From assembly GCF_020216025.1 (NCBI RefSeq), contig NZ_JAIWNC010000009.1, forward strand, positions 1 to 64,000: a DNA stretch of 64,000 nt. Direction: 5' to 3'. Positions within the stretch are counted from its first letter, which is position 1. Every line of letters starts with the position of its first letter. The notes beneath the pieces were generated by a model. It did no database searches. It saw only the letters and a list, made by a program, of their open reading frames with translations, and had not been told where the DNA came from. This document shows, piece by piece, positions 35,113-42,783 of the stretch. The translations under genes and the position numbers were made by a program. Source of the stretch: Jidongwangia harbinensis (lineage in GTDB: Bacteria > Actinomycetota > Actinomycetes > Mycobacteriales > Micromonosporaceae).

Positions 35113-35904
35113 TCAGCCCGGCCGGCGGGCCAGCCACACCGTGCGGGTGGCCCGGACGGTGAGATCGTCGCGGTCGGCGATGCCGGCCGTCACGGCGTCG
35201 AGGGCGGCGAGATCGCCGGCGCCGAGCCGGTCGTCCAGGCGTTCCCGCATCCGGTGCAGGGTGACGTGCGCGTAGCGGCCGGCGGCGGGCGGCAGCGGCG
35301 GTTGCAGGGCGATGTCGAAGCGCTGTTCCGCCTCGACGGTGAGGCCGGCCGCGGTCAGGCGGGCGCTCCAGTCCTCGTGCATGTGCAGCCCGGCCTCGGC
35401 GCGCAGCTCGGCCATGACGGCGTGGCAGCGTTCCTCCAGGGCGGCGCCGGCCGGGTCGGGCAGGAACCGGGGGAACGAGTCCAGCTCGGTGACCACGACC
35501 AGCCCGCCGGGGCGGAGCGTGGCGCGGGCCTGTGCGAGCGCGTCGCCGGGGTCGACCATGTGGTGCAGCGACGCGGACGCCCAGATCAGGTCCGCCGGGC
35601 CGAGGTCGGGCCAGGGCTGGTCCAGGTCGGCCTGGACGGTCCGGATCCGGTCGGCGACGCCGGCGTCGCCGGCCCGGTGCCGAAGGTGCTCCAGCATCTG
35701 CTCGGACACGTCCACGGCCACCACCTCGGCGTCCGGCAGCTGCCGGATCAGTGCCAGGGTGCCGGTCCCGGTGCCCGCGCCCAGGTCGACGATGCGCGGC
35801 CGGGCCGGGGTCAGCGAGCCGACCCAGGAGAGCACGTCACGGTGGTATTCCTGGAGGACCTCGGCGTCGAGGTCGAGCATTTCGGCGAGGTGAGAATGCG
35901 ACAT
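35113..35904 (-). CDS. Class I SAM-dependent methyltransferase
   Basis: 263 residues. SAM motif I VDLGAGTGTGTLALI, acidic VVAVDVSEQML, and DLIWASASLHHM at motif IV with a Gly-rich RPGGLVVVTE. Substrate unknown. ATG 35904. Divergent from the XRE-cupin regulator, which begins 48 bases away. Confidence 0.88.
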   Translation of the reverse strand: MSHSHLAEMLDLDAEVLQEYHRDVLSWVGSLTPARPRIVDLGAGTGTGTLALIRQLPDAEVVAVDVSEQMLEHLRHRAGDAGVADRIRTVQADLDQPWPDLGPADLIWASASLHHMVDPGDALAQARATLRPGGLVVVTELDSFPRFLPDPAGAALEERCHAVMAELRAEAGLHMHEDWSARLTAAGLTVEAEQRFDIALQPPLPPAAGRYAHVTLHRMRERLDDRLGAGDLAALDAVTAGIADRDDLTVRATRTVWLARRPG

Positions 35905-35922
35905 GGCCCGACCGTACCCGTG

Positions 35923-35951
35923 TCTTGCGTCTAAGGCATAGCATCTTGCGT
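35923..35951. promoter_or_regulatory. Paired TCTTGCGT direct repeats in divergent promoter
   Basis: TCTTGCGT at 35923-35930 and 35944-35951, exactly 21 bases apart (two helical turns), in the 47-base space between the methyltransferase and the XRE-cupin gene. The second copy abuts the ATG at 35952, so the XRE mRNA would be leaderless or start upstream. Probable binding site of the XRE-cupin protein. Confidence 0.55.
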
Positions 35952-36530
35952 ATGAAGCAAGACGGTGAAGTGGAGGCGCTCGTCCGGCAGCGCATCCGGG
36001 GACTGCGGGTGGCCCGCGGCTGGTCGCTGGACGACCTGGCGGCGCGCAGCTACCTCAGCCCCTCCACGCTGAGCCGGATCGAGACCGGGCACCGGCGGAT
36101 CGCGCTGGACCAGTTGACCCCGATCGCCCGGGCGCTGGGCACCACGCTGGATCAGCTGGTCGAGTCCGGCGGCGACGACGACGTGGTGATCCGGCCGCAC
36201 CGCGACGAGGCCCGCGGCACCACCACGTGGCTGCTGTCCCGCGAGCACTCCCCGAGCGGCGTGACCGTCGCCAAGATGCGGATCACCCGGCCGGTCCCCG
36301 CCGACCTGCGGGTGCACCCGGGCCGGGACTGGTTCACCGTGCTGTCCGGCGCGATCGTGCTGCGGCTCGGCGAGCGGACCATCCTGGTGCAGACCGGCGA
36401 GGCGGCGGAGTTCTCGACGATGGTGCCGCACGCGTTCGGCGCGCACGACGGGCCGGCGGAGGTGCTGTGCATCCTGGACCACGACGGGGAACGCACCCAC
36501 CTGGGACCGCCCGGACCGCCGGCCGGGTGA
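35952..36530 (+). CDS. XRE-family HTH regulator with C-terminal cupin
   Basis: 192 residues. HTH_3 at ~10-65 (IRGLRVARGWSLDDLAARSY, then LSPSTLSRIETGHRRIALDQL). Cupin_2 at ~105-185 with LRVHPGRDWFTVLSGAIVLRLGE and AAEFSTMVPHAFGAHDG. Such proteins sense small ligands (polyamines, metals, carboxylates). Divergent from the methyltransferase; the paired repeat in between suggests it controls both. Confidence 0.88.
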   Translation: MKQDGEVEALVRQRIRGLRVARGWSLDDLAARSYLSPSTLSRIETGHRRIALDQLTPIARALGTTLDQLVESGGDDDVVIRPHRDEARGTTTWLLSREHSPSGVTVAKMRITRPVPADLRVHPGRDWFTVLSGAIVLRLGERTILVQTGEAAEFSTMVPHAFGAHDGPAEVLCILDHDGERTHLGPPGPPAG

Positions 36531-36534
36531 TCCG

Positions 36535-37698
36535 TCAGGTGAGGGCCAGCAGGCGCAGCAGCAGCCGCGCCGCGTCGCCGCCCTGCTCCATTGCCACCTC
36601 GACCGCCCGCGGCACGTCCAGGTCGGCCAGCAGCGCCGCCAGCACCGCCTCCGGGCCGGTGCCGCCACCGCCCGGGCGCCCGGCAGCGCCGTAGAGCCGG
36701 GCCAGCCGGCCGGCGGCCGCGTCCAGCGCGGCCGGCTGGTAGTCCCAGTCGTCGGCCCAGGGCCGGTCCAGCAGCAGCAGGCGCACCGCGGCGGGGGAGT
36801 GGTCGCGCAGCAGGTCGGCCACCAGCGTCAGGTTCCCGGTGCTCTTCGCCATCTTCGCGCCGTCCCGCCGGACCGTGCCGACGTGCAGCGTGGCGCGGGC
36901 GAACGGGGACACCGACGTCACCGCCTGCACCATCGCCACCTGGTAGGCGTGATGCGGAAAGCGCAGGTCCGCACCGCCGGCCAGGACGTCGACCGCGGGA
37001 CCGAGCACGGCCAGTGCCATCGCGGCGCACTCGGCGTGCCAGCCGGGGCGGCCCGGCCCCCACGGACTCGGCCAGGCCGGCTCGTCGCCGGTGGACGGCC
37101 GCCACACCGGCACGTCGAACGGATCCTCGCGCCGCGGGTCGCCCGGGTCGTCGCCGTACTCGGTGGCCCGGGCGAGCGCCTCGTCCGCGGTCAGCCCGGC
37201 GGCGGCCGGCACCCCGGCACCGCGGAAGTAGACGTGGCCGTCACGCAGGTACCCGCGGTCCGCCGCCAGCAACGCCGCGGCCAGCTGCTGCACCCCGGTC
37301 ACGTGGTGCCGGGCCCGCGGCTCATGCGCCGGCCGGGACACCTGCAGCGCGGTCATATCCTTGTCGAACAGGTACTCCTGGTACAGCGCGAACGCGCCCA
37401 GCTCCCGCCCACGGGCACCGGCCGCCGCGGTCAGCACGTCGTCGATGTCGGTCACGTTGCGGCAGCCCACCACGTCCACCCCGGCGGCCCGCAGCACCGC
37501 GGCGAGCGTGTCGGCCCAGACGAACGTGGCGGCGTGCCCCAGGTGGGTCACGTCGTACGGGGTGATCCCACAGGTGTAGATCCGGGCCCGGCCGACCGTC
37601 GGCAACGGCCGGCCGGCCAACCGCAGTTCGGCGGCGCGGACCGGCCGCCGCGACCCGACGATGTCCCGGCCGGCGCCGTCCGGCGCGTGTGCACCCAT
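36535..37698 (-). CDS. Short class-I aminoacyl-tRNA-synthetase-like ligase, CysRS/MshC group
   Basis: 387 residues. Cys-activating core: YTCGITPYDVTHLGHAATF with Zn-binding C43 and the HIGH variant HLGH (52-55), VVGCRNVTDIDD, GWHAECAAMAL and RFPHHAYQVA (other Zn ligands), and KMAKSTGNL in place of KMSKS. C-terminus stops after a single helical domain (no CysRS anticodon-binding tail), about the size of MshC (mycothiol ligase, ~410). The N-terminus lacks the typical MshC start, so it may act on another amine. Its ATG (37698) lies 38 bases after the permease stop, same strand. Confidence 0.75.
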   Translation of the reverse strand: MGAHAPDGAGRDIVGSRRPVRAAELRLAGRPLPTVGRARIYTCGITPYDVTHLGHAATFVWADTLAAVLRAAGVDVVGCRNVTDIDDVLTAAAGARGRELGAFALYQEYLFDKDMTALQVSRPAHEPRARHHVTGVQQLAAALLAADRGYLRDGHVYFRGAGVPAAAGLTADEALARATEYGDDPGDPRREDPFDVPVWRPSTGDEPAWPSPWGPGRPGWHAECAAMALAVLGPAVDVLAGGADLRFPHHAYQVAMVQAVTSVSPFARATLHVGTVRRDGAKMAKSTGNLTLVADLLRDHSPAAVRLLLLDRPWADDWDYQPAALDAAAGRLARLYGAAGRPGGGGTGPEAVLAALLADLDVPRAVEVAMEQGGDAARLLLRLLALT

Positions 37699-37736
37699 CC
37701 CACCATGATGCCCCGGGCGGGGCCGCGGCGCGCCGG

Positions 37737-38999
37737 TCAGGCCGGCTCCGGGGGCACCGCGCGCCGGTGCCGGACCAGCCACACCCCGAACCCGGCGGCG
37801 AACACCGCCAGCCCGGCCAGCACCGACTCCAGCGGCAGCGTCGCGGCCAGCAGCAGGCACCCGGCCAGCCCGGCGACCGGCACCGGCCGCCACGGCGCGC
37901 CCTCGTCGCGGCGCAGCGTGCACGCCGACGCGTTGGCGATCGCGTAATACACCAGGACGCCGAACGACGAGAAACCGATCGCCCCGCGCAGGTCGGCGAC
38001 CAGCACCAGGGCCGCCACCGCCACACCCACCGCGGCCTCGGCCCGGTGCGGCACCCGCCGGGCGCCGACCGCGTCCAGCGCCCCGGGCAGATGCCGGTCG
38101 CGGGCCATCGCGAACACCGTGCGCGACACGCCCAGGATCAGCGCGAGCAGCGAGCCGAGCGCCGCCACCGCGGCACCGGCGCGCACCACCGGCGCCAGCC
38201 ATCCGGCGCCCGCCGCGGTGACCGCCTCGGCCAGCGGTGCGGTCGCCTCCGCCAGCCGGTCCGGGCCGAGCACCGCCAGCAGCGCGAACGCGACCGCGGC
38301 GTACAGCAGCAGGGTGATGCCGAGCGCGATCGGCACGGCCCGCGGGATGGTGCGGGCCGGGTCGCGGACCTCCTCGCCGAGCGTGGCGATGCGCGCGTAC
38401 CCGGCGAACGCGAAGAACAGCAGGCCGGCGCCCTGCAGGACGTCCCACACCGAGACCGGGCCGCCGGTGCCCAGACCGGGCAGGCCGGCGCCGCCGCGGA
38501 CGCCGGTCACCACCACCGCGAGCAGGACCAGCAGCACGAAGCCGACCAGGTACCGGGCCACCACGGCGGACCGCTGCACCCCGGCCAGGTTCAGCCCGGT
38601 CAGCACCGCCACGGCGGCGACCGCGACCGCCCGCTCGTACCCGGGCGCCAGGTACGCCCCGAACGTCAGCGCCATGGCGGCGCAGGAGGCGGTCTTGCCG
38701 ACCACGAAACCCCAGCCGGCCAGGAAGCCCCACAGGTCGCCGAGGCGCCGCCGGCCGTACACGTAGGTGCCGCCGGAGGCCGGATAGCGGGCGGCCAGCC
38801 GGGCCGAGGAGACCGCGTTGCAATAGGCCACCATGCCGGCCAGCGCCAACGCGACCGGCAGCCAGCCCGCGGCCGCGGCGGCGGCCGGCGCGAACGCCGC
38901 GAAGACGCCGGCGCCGATCATCGCGCTGAGGCCGACGACCACGGCGTCCGTCGTGGTCAGCCGTCGGTCCAGGGCGGGGGTACGGGGCTCCGTCGGCAC
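37737..38999 (-). CDS. APC-superfamily amino acid permease
   Basis: 420 residues, 11-12 hydrophobic segments. AVVVGLSAMIGAGVFAAFAPA is the APC first helix with its Gly-rich break; SARLAARYPASGGTYVYGRRRLG and FFAFAGYARIATLGEEVRDPARTIPRA (typical cytosolic loop) follow. GTG 38999 is chosen since the reading frame cannot start later without losing helix 1. Upstream of the CysRS/MshC-like gene; co-transcription suggests the transported amino acid may be the ligase substrate. Confidence 0.85.
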   Translation of the reverse strand: MPTEPRTPALDRRLTTTDAVVVGLSAMIGAGVFAAFAPAAAAAAGWLPVALALAGMVAYCNAVSSARLAARYPASGGTYVYGRRRLGDLWGFLAGWGFVVGKTASCAAMALTFGAYLAPGYERAVAVAAVAVLTGLNLAGVQRSAVVARYLVGFVLLVLLAVVVTGVRGGAGLPGLGTGGPVSVWDVLQGAGLLFFAFAGYARIATLGEEVRDPARTIPRAVPIALGITLLLYAAVAFALLAVLGPDRLAEATAPLAEAVTAAGAGWLAPVVRAGAAVAALGSLLALILGVSRTVFAMARDRHLPGALDAVGARRVPHRAEAAVGVAVAALVLVADLRGAIGFSSFGVLVYYAIANASACTLRRDEGAPWRPVPVAGLAGCLLLAATLPLESVLAGLAVFAAGFGVWLVRHRRAVPPEPA

Positions 39000-39119
39000 C
39001 TCGCCGAGGCTAACGGGGGCATTGCACCGGCCGGATGGCGCCCCCGTTCTCCCCGCACCGCACCCGACCGGCGCGTCAACGGGTAGACGCGGGACCGCGC
39101 CGTTTCGCTGCAGCGGTGG

Positions 39120-39139
39120 ACTGTCGGGTAGGCGACAGT
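39120..39139. promoter_or_regulatory. Palindrome ACTGTCG-N6-CGACAGT
   Basis: Perfect 7-bp arms separated by six bases, centred about 68 bases before the sigma-factor ATG at 39197. Operator-like, e.g. for a LacI/GntR-type repressor or an autoregulatory element. No such repressor is adjacent. Confidence 0.55.
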
Positions 39140-39196
39140 AGGACATGCAGCAGAATCGATGGCGTCCGGCGTCTGCCTGCCGAGGGGGGTGGGGTG

Positions 39197-39715
39197 ATGA
39201 GGGCCGAGGCGGACGGTGCCGACGAGTTCGCGCGCACCCGGTTGGACTCGCTGCGCCGGTTCGCGTACCTCATCTGCGGCAGCGCGGCCGAGGCCGACGA
39301 CCTGGCCCAGGTCGCCGTGGTCGAGGTCTGGCGCCGCTGGGAGGCGGTGCAGGTCGACCCGGAGGCGTACGCCCGGCGGGTCATCGTCACCCGCAACGTG
39401 AGCCGGTGGCGGCGCTGGCGGCGGGAGATCCCGTCCGACGTGGCCGACCGCAACGGCGACGACCCGGCCCGCGGCCGGGTCACCGACCCGGTGCTGTGGG
39501 AGGCGCTGCACGCGCTGCGCAAGCCGGAACGGACCGTGGTGGTGCTGCACGTGCTGTACCGGTACACGTTCGACGAGATCGCCGCCATGTCCGGCGAACC
39601 ACGCGGCACGGTGTCCAGCCGGTACACCCGTGCGCTGCGCGCTCTCCGGGAGTCGCTGACCGCGCTCGCGGACTCCGAATCCGATCCCGGCTGGCTCGTG
39701 AGGCTGGCGCTATGA
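39197..39715 (+). CDS. SigE-family ECF sigma factor
   Basis: 172 residues. Region 2 (FAYLICGSAAEADDLAQVAVVEVWRRW) and region 4 (FDEIAAMSGEPRGTVSSRYTRALRALRESL) of the actinobacterial SigE-like group. ATG 39197 after GGGGTG; GTG at 39194 also possible. Its TGA overlaps the ATG of the following gene (ATGA), the usual sign of a sigma/anti-sigma pair. Confidence 0.88.
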   Translation: MRAEADGADEFARTRLDSLRRFAYLICGSAAEADDLAQVAVVEVWRRWEAVQVDPEAYARRVIVTRNVSRWRRWRREIPSDVADRNGDDPARGRVTDPVLWEALHALRKPERTVVVLHVLYRYTFDEIAAMSGEPRGTVSSRYTRALRALRESLTALADSESDPGWLVRLAL

Positions 39716-41142
39716 CCGACGACGACATCATCGCCCGGCGGCTCGCCGTCACCCTGGCGCAGGCCGGGCACGCGCTGCCCGAGGCACCCGCGGACGCGGT
39801 CGGTGCGGCCCGGCAGCGGCTCATCCGGCGGCGGCGCCGCACCCGGCTGGCCACCGCCGCCACGCTCGTCGTGGTCGCGGTCGCCACCGCGCTCACCGCG
39901 GCCGGCCCGTACCTCGCGCCCCGGCCGGACCCGCCGGCGCAGCAGAGCGCCGGCGACGAGATCCTCCGGGTGTGGGCGCTGAGCACCGCCCGGCACAACG
40001 GCGGCCTGATCAAGTGCATCGACCGGTTCAACAACGGGTCCGACACCCAGGTGGAACTGTCCACGTTCGGCAGTGACGCGTACCAGATGGTGATGTCCGG
40101 GCCGGCGCTGCCCGACCCGGCCCCGGACGTGTTCGAGAACTGGGGCGGCACCGAGTTCGCCAGGGCGGTGGACGGCGGGCGGGTCGCCGACCTGACCGGC
40201 GCGGCGGCCGGCCGGTCCGACCTCTTCCTGCCCGACGTGCTGGACGGGGCGAAGGTCGGCGGACGGCTGTACGGCCTGCCGATGACCGGCGTCCAGCCGA
40301 TCATGCTCTTCTACCACAAGGGACTGTTCGCCGACGCCGGCCTGAACCCGCCCCGGACGTTCGCCGAACTGCTCACCGCGGTGGACGCCTTCAAGGCCCG
40401 CGACGTCACGCCGATCGCGCTGGCCGGCGGCGCCCGGTGGCCCGCGCTGATGTACCTGATGTACCTCACCGACCGCCTCGGCGGACCCGGCGTCTTCGCC
40501 GACATCCGGGCCGGCCGTCCCGGCGCCTGGCAGCATCCCGCGGTACGCGAGGCGGCCGGGCTGACCCAGCAGCTGGTCCGGCGGGGTGCCTTCGGCCCGG
40601 ACGCGAACGCCCTCGAGTACGACTCCGGCAGCACCTCCCGGATGCTGCACGACGGGCGGGCCGCCATGCAGCTGATGGGCAGCTGGGAGTACGGCATCCA
40701 ACTCGCCGACGATCCCGCCTTCGCCACCATCGACCTCGGCTACGTGCCGTTCCCGGCGGTGGCCGGCGGCGCCGGGAACCCGGCCGACGTGGTGGGTGTG
40801 CCGGCCAACTACTTCTCCGTCGACGCGGACAGCCCGCACCGCGACGACGCGGTGGACTTCGTGGTCGACACCCTGACCTCCGACCAGTTCATCGACGGCC
40901 TGCTCGCGGCCGGTGAGGTCCCGGCGGTCCGCGACCTCGAATCCCGGCTGGCCGGGCAACCGCACGCCACGTTCGCCCGGTTCACCCACCGGCTCGCCAC
41001 CGCCGCGCCGGCCTTCACGCTGGCCTGGGACCAGGCGTTGTCGTACCCGGTCGCCGCGGTCCTGCTGGAGCGGACGCGCGAACTCATCCAGCTCGAGATC
41101 ACCCCGGAGCAGTTCGTGGCCGCCATGGCCGCGGCCGCCTGA
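39712..41142 (+). CDS. Membrane-anchored protein with anti-sigma-like N-terminus and extracellular sugar-binding-protein domain
   Basis: 476 residues. Residues 1-42 are cytoplasmic (TDDDIIARRLAVTLAQAGHALPEAP, then RQRLIRRRRR), 44-66 one TM helix (LATAATLVVVAVATALTAAG), and ~80-476 a family-1 extracellular solute-binding domain (WALSTARHNGG, FNNGSDTQVE, GGRLYGLPMTGVQPIMLFYHKGLF, ALMYLMYLTDRLGG, AAMQLMGSWEYG). SBP lipoprotein box is absent; the domain is tethered. No ABC permease or ATPase is nearby. Layout matches a transmembrane anti-sigma factor whose outside part binds a sugar. Confidence 0.75.
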   Translation: MTDDDIIARRLAVTLAQAGHALPEAPADAVGAARQRLIRRRRRTRLATAATLVVVAVATALTAAGPYLAPRPDPPAQQSAGDEILRVWALSTARHNGGLIKCIDRFNNGSDTQVELSTFGSDAYQMVMSGPALPDPAPDVFENWGGTEFARAVDGGRVADLTGAAAGRSDLFLPDVLDGAKVGGRLYGLPMTGVQPIMLFYHKGLFADAGLNPPRTFAELLTAVDAFKARDVTPIALAGGARWPALMYLMYLTDRLGGPGVFADIRAGRPGAWQHPAVREAAGLTQQLVRRGAFGPDANALEYDSGSTSRMLHDGRAAMQLMGSWEYGIQLADDPAFATIDLGYVPFPAVAGGAGNPADVVGVPANYFSVDADSPHRDDAVDFVVDTLTSDQFIDGLLAAGEVPAVRDLESRLAGQPHATFARFTHRLATAAPAFTLAWDQALSYPVAAVLLERTRELIQLEITPEQFVAAMAAAA

Positions 41143-41171
41143 CCATCCCGCACCGATCACCGGAGGTTCCC

Positions 41172-42782
41172 TTGTCGATGCCGCGCGCCCCGATCGCGGT
41201 CGCCGCCGCCGTCCTGCTCGGCCTCACCCTGTCCGGGCCGGCCCACGCGGCCCCGCCGCACGGCACACCCGCGGAGGAGCGCGCCGCCGCGCCACCGGCC
41301 GACTGCACCGCGCGGATCGGCTACTCCCGCAACGCGCCGGAGACCGGGTACGCCGTGCCGGACGCCCGGCTCGGCCGGGTCTGCGTCCCGTTCACCTGGA
41401 TCGAACCCGCGCCCGACGGCTACCGGGGCGACTACCGGGTGCGGGAGTTCTCGTTCGCCGCGGCACAGCGCGCCCTGGACGAGTGCCGCGCCGCGCCGCC
41501 GTGCGGTCCACTGTCCGAGGTGGCCGGCTATCAGCCCGGTCAGTTCCGCAACACCGGCACGGTCGACCCCACCGGCGCGGTGGACCCGTTCGCCGCCCGG
41601 CTCGACCTGACCGGTATCCGCCGGCCGGCCTACTTCGGCCGCGCGCCGTACCGGGAGGGCATCGCCGCCGCGGAACGGCGGGCGCACACGGTCGAGTTCA
41701 CCGTCCCGGCCGAACCGTACGAGGTGCACAACCGCGGCACCGACACGCCGGTCCGGTTGCGCGGCTGGTACCTGCGCGGCGACGGGGTCCGCGACCGGGC
41801 CGGCCGCCCGGCCCGCGCGCTCGCCGTCCTGCTGGGCGGGCGCACCATCGAGACCACCGCCGTGCAGGACCCGGCGGACCCGCTGTACACCCGCGACGAC
41901 GACGGCACCTTCGTGGGTGTGCCGTACCCGTCCCGGGGTACCGAGAAGTGGGGCGCCCGGCAGTGGCGTGAGTACCTGCTCGGCCTGCACCGCGCCGGGT
42001 TCGACGTGCTCACCGTCGACAAGCGCGGGCACGGCGTCTCCGGCGGGCTGAGCGCCGACAACACGCTGCAGCAGGGCCTGGACATGCTGCGGATGGTGGA
42101 CGCGCTGGCCGACGGCGACGGCGTGCGGGCGCTCGGCCCGGACGGCACCACCCGGACCGGCCGGGACGCGGTGCGCCAGCTCCTCGGCGACGGTGACCTG
42201 GCCCGGACCATGCCGATCCTGCTCGGCGGTGCGAGCCAGGGCGCGTACGCCACCCAGTGGGCGATGGACGCGAACCTGCACCGCTGGTGCGCCGTGGACA
42301 CTCCCGGCCGCCCCTGCCACGCGCCCTGGGGCCACCGCAACATCCGCGGCGCGATGATGCTCTCCACGCTCTGGGGCCTGCCCTTCGAGGACCCCGGCAA
42401 CCTGGTCTACGTGGCGGCGCACGCCGAGGTGAACCACCTCGTCTACCTGCCCACCTCGGAACCGCTGGCCGGCATCGCCGACTGGCCGGCCACGTTCATC
42501 GGCCGCGGCGTCTGGGACGAGTACCAGGGACCGCTGGCGTCGTTCAGCGCCTACCAGCGGGCCGGCGGCCGGGCGGAGCTGGCCCTGGTCCGGGGACCCC
42601 ATTCGGAGAACGAGCACGGGCCGGCGAACGTGGCGTACATGCGGGAGCGGATGGTCGGGTTCGCGGTCCGCGCGGTGACCGGCGGGCCGGTGGGCGGGGC
42701 GCGGTACGCCACGCTGCGGGACGCGATCGCGGCCAGCCCGCCGATCTCGGAGCCGTCGACCGTGCCGGCGCCGGTGGGCTGA
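41172..42782 (+). CDS. Secreted alpha/beta hydrolase
   Basis: 536 residues. Signal peptide 1-26 (IAVAAAVLLGLTLSGPAHA). Nucleophile Ser in GGASQGAYATQWAM, with VDKRGHGVSGG earlier (HG oxyanion side) and catalytic His probably in RGPHSENEHGP. Cysteine-containing N-terminal domain ~40-130 (CTARIG, CVPFTW, C..CG). TTG 41172 is five bases from CGGAGG, ATG 41178 eleven; TTG is the likely start. 30 bases after the SBP-like gene, so it may be in the sigma operon and be its target. Confidence 0.82.
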   Translation: MSMPRAPIAVAAAVLLGLTLSGPAHAAPPHGTPAEERAAAPPADCTARIGYSRNAPETGYAVPDARLGRVCVPFTWIEPAPDGYRGDYRVREFSFAAAQRALDECRAAPPCGPLSEVAGYQPGQFRNTGTVDPTGAVDPFAARLDLTGIRRPAYFGRAPYREGIAAAERRAHTVEFTVPAEPYEVHNRGTDTPVRLRGWYLRGDGVRDRAGRPARALAVLLGGRTIETTAVQDPADPLYTRDDDGTFVGVPYPSRGTEKWGARQWREYLLGLHRAGFDVLTVDKRGHGVSGGLSADNTLQQGLDMLRMVDALADGDGVRALGPDGTTRTGRDAVRQLLGDGDLARTMPILLGGASQGAYATQWAMDANLHRWCAVDTPGRPCHAPWGHRNIRGAMMLSTLWGLPFEDPGNLVYVAAHAEVNHLVYLPTSEPLAGIADWPATFIGRGVWDEYQGPLASFSAYQRAGGRAELALVRGPHSENEHGPANVAYMRERMVGFAVRAVTGGPVGGARYATLRDAIAASPPISEPSTVPAPVG

Positions 42783-42783
42783 G

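Noticed and set aside
36535..37698. Calling it mshC
   Set aside because: The N-terminus and some core residues differ from MshC; gene symbol withheld.
36535..38823. A 762-codon frame that would fuse the CysRS-like enzyme to an unknown N-terminus
   Set aside because: The additional 375 codons are an out-of-frame shadow of the permease; homology of the enzyme begins near residue 1 of the 387-aa form.
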